Program-made: the position numbers and the translations under genes
Notes under the pieces: generated by a model
What the model was told of the DNA's origin: nothing
Database searches by the model: none
What the model saw: only the letters and a program-made list of their open reading frames with translations
Shown here: positions 13,151 to 20,657 of the stretch, one piece after another
Position numbering within the stretch: the first letter of the stretch is position 1
Layout: each line of letters opens with the position of its first letter
Assembly: GCA_963923025.1 (NCBI GenBank)
Contig: CAWUKV010000047.1
Coordinates: 1-27,682 of the forward strand
DNA: 27,682 nt
DNA from: CAWUKV01 sp963923025
GTDB taxonomy: Bacteria > Cyanobacteriota > Cyanobacteriia > Phormidesmidales > Phormidesmidaceae
Direction of reading: 5' to 3'

Positions 13151-16100
13151 ATGCATCTGAATGGAAAAACGTCGGGCACTCCCTCAAATGGGAAGCGCGA
13201 TCGCAGCGCCCGACAACGGCGACAGCCTAAAACGCCCCCGGTCCCACCCCGGCGACGTCCCATTGATGCCAGCGCGGTTGCAGTACCAGCAGCCAGTGCA
13301 GCAGGCTCAACCGTTGCGCCCACCTCAGCTAAAGCCCAATGGCCTGCCCCACCGCCGTTAAATCAGGCTACGGGTGCCCAGACGCCCTCCCCTCAGCCAA
13401 CAGCAGGTGCGTCGGCTGTCACACCACCCACGCAATCAGCCTCAGCGCCAGCGCCAGCGCTGGCCTCCTCGCGGGAGTATCAAACAGGCTCAGCTGCCCC
13501 CACCCAGCAGACGGTTCGTTCCGCTCCCATCAACGAGACAGCTGCACCACCCAAGGTTCCGACTATTGCGGTCCGTCCCCAGCGATCGTGGCGTCGTCAG
13601 CTCCTACGGGCAGTGGCCTACGGGACGCTGCCGACCCTGCTGCTAGTTGCTGCGGGTTATGTTCTCACCAGCCGTACGGTGACAGAACGAGCCATGCAGA
13701 CTCAAACCCAGCAGGCTGCTCAGCTCGCGGCAGATTTAGACCGTTACATGGGTGAGCGCATTCAAGACATCCAAGTTCTGGCCAGCGTGTCCGAACTGCT
13801 CCCAGCGATTAACCCGCCCGCAGACAGTGCTGCGACTACCCGACAGCAGGCCCAGCAGCGCCTCAACCAGTTTCAGCAGAGTCTAGAAACCTATAATGGA
13901 CTGGCCCTACTGACGCCAGATGGAGAGGTCGCCGTACAGACCAGCGGCGTTTACTTCAACGCCCAGGCCAGCGAAGCCTACTTCACCCGTGCAGTTGAAA
14001 CGGGATTGCCCAGCGTGAGTGCCGCCCAGAGCGCTCAGAGCACAGGCGAAACGGTGGTTTACATCGCCGTCCCCCTGCGCAACGCCGCAGGTGAATCCCA
14101 AGCTGTTCTCCTCGCCCAGTTGCCCGCACAGGAACTGCTATCGGTCAATTCGGCAGCGACCCCCGAGGCTCGATTCTGGGTGAGCGATGCACAGCAACAG
14201 TTTCTGATTCAGCAGGGCACTGAGGGTAATGCTGCGGCCTCAACCAACACCGCTGTCAGTCCTGCCCTAGAAAATGGCTGGCTGTTACTCCGTCAGCTGT
14301 TTCAACCCAGTACAGTGGAGGCCGATGCCCTCAGCCTCGTGGGAACCGAGCCGGTCAGCGACACACCGACACTGCCCCTTAACTGGCAGGTGGCCTACGG
14401 ACTCACGACAAACGAGGTTATCCAGCTACAGCAGCGGACGCTGAGCGGGGTAGGCTTAGCCAGCTTAGCCGTGGTCGGCCTACTGGGTACGCTCATGGCC
14501 CTAACGGTGAAGCGCGCCAATCGTCTGGTTCAGCACAGTGTGGAAGACCTGGAAGAACAGCTCAGCTTTTGGCAGCAGCGTCAGGTCCTCAGCAAAGAGC
14601 GATCGCGGCTGCTGACCGAAATTGTGGACCACATGCGGCGCTCCCTCCGGGAAGAAGACATCCTCAATACCACCGTCAGCGAGCTGCGCTACGCACTCAA
14701 CACCGACCGGGTGATCGTCTACCGGTTCTTAGACGACTGGACCGGCAAAGTAATTGCCGAGTCGGTAGCGCTGGGCTGGCGCAAGATTTTAGGTGAGTTT
14801 GTCAAAGATCCCTTACGGGAGGGGCTGATCGAGCGCTATCGTAATGGCCGTGTTCGCGCCATGAACGACATTTACACCGAAAATCTCACTCAGTGCCATC
14901 AGGATATTCTCGAAGGTTTCCAAATCCACGCCAGCATCGTCGCCCCGATCGTCCAAAACGACAAGCTGGTGGGGCTACTCTGCGCCCATCAGTGTTCGGG
15001 CGCACGCCAGTGGCCAGAGGAAGACATTGACCTGTTTGCCAAGCTATCCTCGCAGCTGGGCTACGTGCTCGACCAGGCTGCCCTACAGCAGCGACAGACC
15101 CTCAGCGTTGATCGCTCTCGGCTGTTGACCGAAATTGTCAACACCATGCGGCGGTCCCAACGGGAAGAAGAGATTCTCAACAACACGGTCAGCGAACTGC
15201 GCTATGCCCTAGATACCGATCGGGTCATCGTCTACCGCTTCCTCGACGATTGGACCGGAAAAGTGGTGGCCGAATCGGTTGCCCTGGGGCAGCGCAAGAT
15301 TTTTGGAGAGTACGTCAACGACCCCATGCGAGAGGGCTTCATTGAACGTTACCGGAATGGGCGCGTTCGGGTAATGAACGATATTCGAACCGAGAACCTC
15401 ACCCAGTGTCATCAAGACATTCTCGAAGGCTTTCAAATTCGCGCCAGTATTGTTGCCCCCATTCTGCAAAACGGTCAGCTGATTGGCCTGATCTGTGCGC
15501 ACCACTGTACAGGACCGCGCGAGTGGCACTCAGAAGACGTTGATCTGTTTGGCAAGCTAGCTACTCAGCTGGGCTTTGCCCTTGACCAAGCGGCAATTTT
15601 GCAGAAGCAAATCCGCAGCGCCGAAAAGTCTCGTCTACAGAGCGAGATTGTTGGCAATATGCGTCGGTCAATGACGCGTGAGGGTGTGCTCAACACTACC
15701 GTCAGCGAGCTGCGCTATGCCCTTAACACAGATCGCGTGATCGTCTATGAGTTTCACGATGATTGGAATGGCACGATCATTGCTGAATCGGTGTCGGCAG
15801 GCTGGCGCAAGCTGCTGGGTGAAACCGTCAAGGATCCCTTCCGCGAGGGGCTGATCGAGCGCTACCGGAACGGACGCGTGCGGGCCATGGACGACATTCA
15901 GACGGAGAACTTGACCCAGTGCCACCAGGACATTCTCGAAGGTTTCCAAATTCGCGCCAGCATTGTGGCACCCGTGCTGCAAAACGGTCAGCTCGTGGGA
16001 CTATTATGCGCCCACCACTGCGGCGGCCCACGCCAGTGGCAAGAAGAACAGATCGACCTGATGACCCAACTGTCAACCCAGCTGGGGTTTGCGCTTGACC

Positions 16101-17182
16101 AGACGGCCCTGCTGGAATACACCGAGAAGGCCCGGGTAGAAGCACGACAGGAGGCCGACGCCAAGACAACCGAGCAGCGTCAGCAGAAAGAGTTTTTGCA
16201 GCAGCGGGCTAAAGAACTGCTGCAGGATGTACACCCCGTCAGTCGAGGTGATCTAACCGTGCGGGCAAGGGTCTCAGAAGATGAGCTGGGGACCATTGCT
16301 GCCTCCTACAACACCATTCTGGATTCTTTCCGCCGCATTGTGAATCAGGTGAAGACCGCGTCGCAGTCAGTTTCAGAGACCGCATCTAAGAATGAAACGG
16401 CAGTCAACGACCTCTCTGCGGACTCTAAGCGACAGCTCCAGGCTATCAACGGCGTCCTCAGTCAGATTCAGGCCATGGTCGCCTCGATTCAAGGTGTTTC
16501 GGAGCGCTCCCAACAAGCCGAGTCAATTGTGCTAGCCGCAGCAACCACCATCGAAGCCGGGGATGAGGCCATGAACCGAACCGTTTCAGGCATGTCCGAC
16601 ATCCGCGAGACCGTGTCAGAAACGGCAAAGAAAGTGAAGCGCCTAGGAGAAGCCTCCCAGAAAGTCTCTCGGGTAGTTAGCGTGGTCAACGGCTTTGCCG
16701 CCCAAACCAATCTCCTGGCCCTAAACGCGGCAGTAGAAGCGTCGCGGGCAGGAGAAGAAGGGCAGGGTTTTCGGGTGGTGGCAGAGGAGGTCCGTGACCT
16801 GGCCCAGCAGTCCGCCCAGGCCACTGAAGAGATTGCTCACCTGATCGAAGAGATGCAGGCTCAGACCAACGAAGTGGTCTCAGCGATGGAGAATGGCACC
16901 GACCAGGTGGTTACCGGAACTCAGCTGGTGGAAGCATCTCGCCAGCAGCTCAGCCAAATTAACCAGGTCAGCAGTCAGGTCAGTCAGCTAGTCCGGGAGA
17001 TTTCGCAGGCGGCGGCAGCTCAGACCGATACGTCAGCGATCGTTAGCCAAACCATCCAAGACATCGCCGCGATCGCAGACCAAACCTCGACCCAAACGGA
17101 GGCCGTATCCGATTCCTTCGAGCGCCTGCTGCAGGTAGCCGAAGCGTTACAGGTGAGCGTGGCTCAGTTCAAGCTCGAATAG
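13151..17182 (+). CDS. Methyl-accepting receptor with three tandem CH-GAF domains (PixJ/PtxD-like)
   Basis: A 1343-residue transmembrane receptor. Order: a Pro/Ala/Gln/Ser-rich cytoplasmic leader (1-145); TM1 (about 151-173); an external sensing region (about 174-430, dCache-like in size); TM2 (431-453); a linker helix; three GAF domains (about 490-650, 660-820, 830-995); a HAMP-like helix pair (about 1030-1085); and a methyl-accepting signalling domain with the conserved hairpin tip near residue 1185 (QTNLLALNAAVEASRAGEEG). Each GAF contains NLTQCHQDILEGFQI, with Cys at 582, 753 and 924. A Cys-His in this position is the canonical bilin attachment site in cyanobacteriochromes and phytochromes. 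No DXCF second cysteine is present (DPLREG, DPMREG, DPFREG instead). The protein probably feeds CheW and CheA to steer pilus motility. Chromophore binding is inferred, not shown. Confidence 0.9.
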   Translation: MHLNGKTSGTPSNGKRDRSARQRRQPKTPPVPPRRRPIDASAVAVPAASAAGSTVAPTSAKAQWPAPPPLNQATGAQTPSPQPTAGASAVTPPTQSASAPAPALASSREYQTGSAAPTQQTVRSAPINETAAPPKVPTIAVRPQRSWRRQLLRAVAYGTLPTLLLVAAGYVLTSRTVTERAMQTQTQQAAQLAADLDRYMGERIQDIQVLASVSELLPAINPPADSAATTRQQAQQRLNQFQQSLETYNGLALLTPDGEVAVQTSGVYFNAQASEAYFTRAVETGLPSVSAAQSAQSTGETVVYIAVPLRNAAGESQAVLLAQLPAQELLSVNSAATPEARFWVSDAQQQFLIQQGTEGNAAASTNTAVSPALENGWLLLRQLFQPSTVEADALSLVGTEPVSDTPTLPLNWQVAYGLTTNEVIQLQQRTLSGVGLASLAVVGLLGTLMALTVKRANRLVQHSVEDLEEQLSFWQQRQVLSKERSRLLTEIVDHMRRSLREEDILNTTVSELRYALNTDRVIVYRFLDDWTGKVIAESVALGWRKILGEFVKDPLREGLIERYRNGRVRAMNDIYTENLTQCHQDILEGFQIHASIVAPIVQNDKLVGLLCAHQCSGARQWPEEDIDLFAKLSSQLGYVLDQAALQQRQTLSVDRSRLLTEIVNTMRRSQREEEILNNTVSELRYALDTDRVIVYRFLDDWTGKVVAESVALGQRKIFGEYVNDPMREGFIERYRNGRVRVMNDIRTENLTQCHQDILEGFQIRASIVAPILQNGQLIGLICAHHCTGPREWHSEDVDLFGKLATQLGFALDQAAILQKQIRSAEKSRLQSEIVGNMRRSMTREGVLNTTVSELRYALNTDRVIVYEFHDDWNGTIIAESVSAGWRKLLGETVKDPFREGLIERYRNGRVRAMDDIQTENLTQCHQDILEGFQIRASIVAPVLQNGQLVGLLCAHHCGGPRQWQEEQIDLMTQLSTQLGFALDQTALLEYTEKARVEARQEADAKTTEQRQQKEFLQQRAKELLQDVHPVSRGDLTVRARVSEDELGTIAASYNTILDSFRRIVNQVKTASQSVSETASKNETAVNDLSADSKRQLQAINGVLSQIQAMVASIQGVSERSQQAESIVLAAATTIEAGDEAMNRTVSGMSDIRETVSETAKKVKRLGEASQKVSRVVSVVNGFAAQTNLLALNAAVEASRAGEEGQGFRVVAEEVRDLAQQSAQATEEIAHLIEEMQAQTNEVVSAMENGTDQVVTGTQLVEASRQQLSQINQVSSQVSQLVREISQAAAAQTDTSAIVSQTIQDIAAIADQTSTQTEAVSDSFERLLQVAEALQVSVAQFKLE
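14579..16117 (+). repeat. Three tandem 513-bp in-frame repeats encoding the GAF domains
   Basis: The three GAF modules are spaced exactly 513 bases (171 codons) apart: the QCH codons begin at 14891, 15404 and 15917. The repeat includes the linker helix (SRLLTEIVDHMRRS, SRLLTEIVNTMRRS, SRLQSEIVGNMRRS). Copies 1 and 2 look closest, at roughly four of five bases identical by eye. No indels are apparent, consistent with duplication within the gene. Confidence 0.88.
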
Positions 17183-17185
17183 TCC

Positions 17186-17210
17186 GCTGCCGGGCTTGTG
17201 ACCCGGCAGC
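17186..17210 (+). terminator. Strong hairpin between receptor and cheA genes
   Basis: GCTGCCGGG (17186-17194) and CCCGGCAGC (17202-17210) form a perfect nine-base stem with a seven-base loop, starting four bases after the receptor stop codon. There is no U-run. In an 82-base intercistronic gap it is well placed to act as a partial terminator, or to protect the 3' end of the receptor transcript. Confidence 0.6.
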
Positions 17211-17264
17211 CCACCCGTCCCTAGTAGTGCCCACCACGACCTCTCCCCAGTCCCCATTCACTTC

Positions 17265-20200
17265 ATGTCTGACTCGGTTCACCAGCTATTTTTAGAGGAG
17301 GCGCAGGAACTGCTTCAGGTCATGGAAGCGGAACTGTTGGAGCTGAGAACCCAGCCCGATATTGCAGCGCTGATGCGAGCCGCCCATACCCTCAAGGGCA
17401 GCGGGGCAATGATCGGACTCACCGCGATTCCAGCCATTGCCCATCGGCTAGAGGACGTGTTTAGCTGGCTGATCCGTCAGCCTAATCAGGTGGACGACAG
17501 TCTAGAAACCCTGCTGCTTCAGGCCTACGACCACCTAGAGCGGTCCATTGTTGAAGACTTGCAAGGCGGGCGTCACGACGAGGCTTTGGTCATGACCCAG
17601 GCTGAACCCGTGCTGGTTGCTCTGGACGAGTGGCTGACGGCAACAGCTCAGCCTGCCGCAACAGAAACCAAAACTGTTGCCCGAGATTCAGACCCATCCG
17701 ACGAGACAGCGACATGGGTTGAATCAACAGACCTCGTGATAACGCTATTTGAAGGCGATGTGGCAGCTGGATTAGAAACCCTGTCTGCAGCCCTGGAAGA
17801 AGAGTCTGGAACGCAGCTAAAGGTATTGAGATCGCAGCTCGACGCCTTTGTTGGCATTGGAGAACTCACGAGTCTTCCAGGGTTCACCGCTATTGCGCAG
17901 GCTGGGCTCACGGCCCTCGACTGCCGCCCCACCCAAAGTGCCGCCATTGGACGCTGTGTCCTTACCGATTTACAGGCTGCTCAGACCGCTGTCCTTGCTG
18001 GAGACCGACAGCAGGGCGGACAGCCCAGTGAAACGCTCCTATCCTTCGGCACCGCGCAGGACAGCATACCCACAGCGCAGGTCCTGCCCCCAACTGCAGC
18101 ATCCAGCGCATCGCCATGGGATGACTCGGCAGAAGACGCGATGCTGCTGGCGCTGTTTGGCGAGGACGAGGGCGAAGACGAGAATGAGACAGTACCTGGC
18201 GGTGAGCCAGAAGAAACAACAGACGACTTTGCTATCGTTGAACAGAGCGATGTCGCAGAGGACAACCTTGATATCGGTCTGGCCGAGTTAGACCTGGAGC
18301 TCTCTGCTGCTGCACCTTCAGAGATGGCCACTGAAGGAACCGATATGGCATCTTTTGAAACCGATGCAGTGGAAATTCCGACAACGTCGCCTATCGATGC
18401 ATTGACCGAAGACCAAGCGGCCCCCATGCCAGAGCCAACCGAGCCAGCAAACGCTCCGGCACCACCCCAAGCCAAGCCACCGGCTCACGGGGACAAAATT
18501 GCCGTATCCGGACTAAACCGGCCCATCACCTCTGGGCTGCCCAAAACGTTGATCGCTAAGCTAGAGGCTCTGCTCGATTCGGCCCCACCAGAAGCCGTGA
18601 TTCACCGCCAATCGTCAAAACCCCGGACGACAGAACTCTCTGCGGCCATCTCTGAGCCCAAAAAAGCCCCGACGTCACGGAGTAAAACTGTTCGGGTTGG
18701 ACTGGATCGAATTAAGCGGCTCAGTACACTGTTTGGAGAGCTGGTCACCTACGAAAATAAGAGCGCGCTTCAGGCCCAACAGCTTCAATACGTCATCAGC
18801 TCGATGACGCAGCGGTTTCGAAACTTCGAGCGGATTACCCGCAGCCTCCAGGACTGGGCCGATCAGAGCCAGCAGGACCGGTCCAGACTCATGGCCTCGG
18901 CTGCTGAGGGCTTTGACTCCCTGCAGATGGACAGCTACGACGACGTTCACCTGCTCATGCAGGAGGTCATGGAAGAGATTGCCCAGCTGGGTGAAACCAT
19001 CCATGATATGACGGCCATCACCCATCAAGGGCATCATGTCCACCGGCAAAAGCAGCAAACCCTGCGTCAGCTCCGCAACGATCTGATCCGGACCAGTATG
19101 ATGCCCATGGGCGATCTACTGCGTCACTTTCCGCGCATGGTGCGGGATATGTCAGCAAAGTATGGCAAACAGGTCAAGATGACCGTGCAGGGTGGCGATA
19201 CCCTAGTTGACCGAACGGTGTTTGAGAAACTCTACGATCCGCTGGTGCATCTGGTCCGCAATGCCTTTGACCACGGGATCGAACCGGCTAGGACGCGCGC
19301 TAAACGGAACAAGCCCGTCGAAGCCACCATCTCCCTGCGGGCCTACAGCAAGTCTCACCAGACCTACCTTGAAATCAGCGACGACGGCCGGGGTATTTCC
19401 CTAGACAGCGTTCGCAAAAAGGCGATTGAGCGCGGGCTGTACACCACCGAAGAAGCGGCCCAGCTCAGCACCGAGCAGCTTTACGACTGTTTGTTCAACC
19501 CAGGGTTTTCAACCGCAGCAGCCGTCAGTGAACTGTCGGGTCGGGGGGTGGGCTTGGATGTTGTTGCCACCCAGCTCAAGCAGCTCAAGGGGAGCATCAA
19601 GGTGGTGTCTGTTCCCAATGGTGGGACTACGTTTGTGCTGCGCTTTCCGCTGTCGCTTAATGTGGCAGAGCTGATGGTGTTCTCCGTCGGCAATCGGACG
19701 TTTGCGATCGCCATGGACGCGGTTAAAACCATCCTTTCTGTTGCTACCGAAGACATCACCATCGGAGACGAGACGCCGTTTTACCAGTGGCAAGGGCAGC
19801 CCGTGGAGCTATACCCCCGCTCAACGCTACTGAACCACTACCCCTTGCGGGGAAGTCGCAGCCGTGATTCGCTACCGGCCATTCCCCTACCTAAAGACGG
19901 GAAAGTACCGCTGATCATTATTGCCGCAGGCAACCGGATGCTGGCCCTTCAGGTAGACAGCATTTTGCAGGCCCAAGAACTGACCATCAAACCGTTTAGC
20001 ATCGCCATTCAGCCCCCGAATTATCTACTGGGCTGCACGACGTTGGGGAACGGTTCGCTGATTCCTGTCATGGACGGTCAAGCTCTACTCGCGCGTTACT
20101 TTGAACCCCATAGTCAATCACGGGTCTCACAACCGACGAAGCTGAAGCTACCTCGGATAGACAAACCGACGGCAGCTGCGGCACCCACAAGCCTCCCTGA

Positions 20201-20618
20201 GCCGCCTGCTGCTTCCCCGCCTTTAGCAGTAACAACACCGCAGACCGTCTTAGTTGTAGACGACTCCCTGACTGCGCGACAGGTGCTGATATTTACGCTA
20301 GAGAAAGCTGGATACCAAACCCTACAGGCCAAAGATGGGCGCGATGCCATCGACCAGCTATCACAGAACTTTGCTGAGATCTGCGCAGTCTTTTGCGATG
20401 TAGAAATGCCTCGTATGAACGGGTTTGAGTTCCTTAGCCAGTGCCAACAAGACCACGGCAAAAAGGCCCCACCGGTGATTATGCTGACCTCTCGCAGCGG
20501 CGACAAGCATCGCGAAATGGGCGAGTCGTTAGGGGCCAGCGCCTACCTGACTAAACCCTATCTAGAACAGGCATTATTAAATACCCTACAGGAGTGCCTC
20601 GAAGCCCGCACCCAGTAG
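17265..20618 (+). CDS. cheA: Hybrid histidine kinase CheA with receiver domain (PixL/PilL-like)
   Basis: An 1117-residue kinase. Domains in order: HPt with H41 in AAHTLKGSGAMIG (about 1-105); a helical region without His motif (about 150-245); an acidic, Glu/Asp/Pro-rich linker (about 260-425); a coiled-coil dimerisation part (about 460-610); the HATPase domain with N666 (N box, LVRNAFDHG), D707 in DDGRGIS, and GRGVGLDVV; a CheW-like domain (about 790-940); and a C-terminal receiver (about 990-1115) with D1045 in CDVEMPRMNGFEF. All catalytic residues appear intact. It should phosphorylate receivers, including its own and that of the PatA-type protein, when stimulated by the receptor. Such hybrid CheAs drive phototaxis or pilus control in cyanobacteria. 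The next gene runs in the opposite direction. Confidence 0.94.
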   Translation: MSDSVHQLFLEEAQELLQVMEAELLELRTQPDIAALMRAAHTLKGSGAMIGLTAIPAIAHRLEDVFSWLIRQPNQVDDSLETLLLQAYDHLERSIVEDLQGGRHDEALVMTQAEPVLVALDEWLTATAQPAATETKTVARDSDPSDETATWVESTDLVITLFEGDVAAGLETLSAALEEESGTQLKVLRSQLDAFVGIGELTSLPGFTAIAQAGLTALDCRPTQSAAIGRCVLTDLQAAQTAVLAGDRQQGGQPSETLLSFGTAQDSIPTAQVLPPTAASSASPWDDSAEDAMLLALFGEDEGEDENETVPGGEPEETTDDFAIVEQSDVAEDNLDIGLAELDLELSAAAPSEMATEGTDMASFETDAVEIPTTSPIDALTEDQAAPMPEPTEPANAPAPPQAKPPAHGDKIAVSGLNRPITSGLPKTLIAKLEALLDSAPPEAVIHRQSSKPRTTELSAAISEPKKAPTSRSKTVRVGLDRIKRLSTLFGELVTYENKSALQAQQLQYVISSMTQRFRNFERITRSLQDWADQSQQDRSRLMASAAEGFDSLQMDSYDDVHLLMQEVMEEIAQLGETIHDMTAITHQGHHVHRQKQQTLRQLRNDLIRTSMMPMGDLLRHFPRMVRDMSAKYGKQVKMTVQGGDTLVDRTVFEKLYDPLVHLVRNAFDHGIEPARTRAKRNKPVEATISLRAYSKSHQTYLEISDDGRGISLDSVRKKAIERGLYTTEEAAQLSTEQLYDCLFNPGFSTAAAVSELSGRGVGLDVVATQLKQLKGSIKVVSVPNGGTTFVLRFPLSLNVAELMVFSVGNRTFAIAMDAVKTILSVATEDITIGDETPFYQWQGQPVELYPRSTLLNHYPLRGSRSRDSLPAIPLPKDGKVPLIIIAAGNRMLALQVDSILQAQELTIKPFSIAIQPPNYLLGCTTLGNGSLIPVMDGQALLARYFEPHSQSRVSQPTKLKLPRIDKPTAAAAPTSLPEPPAASPPLAVTTPQTVLVVDDSLTARQVLIFTLEKAGYQTLQAKDGRDAIDQLSQNFAEICAVFCDVEMPRMNGFEFLSQCQQDHGKKAPPVIMLTSRSGDKHREMGESLGASAYLTKPYLEQALLNTLQECLEARTQ

Positions 20619-20623
20619 CTCAA

Positions 20624-20657
20624 TCTAACCCAGAACACCTTCTAACCCAGAACACCT
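20624..20657. repeat. 17-bp direct duplication across a gene 3' end
   Basis: TCTAACCCAGAACACCT occurs twice back to back (20624-20640, 20641-20657). The second copy contains the stop codon and last codons of the BY-kinase-like gene on the minus strand; the first lies just outside. No terminator-like hairpin is visible between the converging genes. Confidence 0.85.

Noticed and set aside
15209..16169. Minus-strand frames of 104-113 codons within the GAF repeats
   Set aside because: They are similar to each other only because the sense strand is repeated; no family features.
17848..18475. Long frames on both strands within the acidic linker of cheA
   Set aside because: Ser/Pro/Arg-rich shadow translations; the cheA frame is continuous through here with flanking intact domains.
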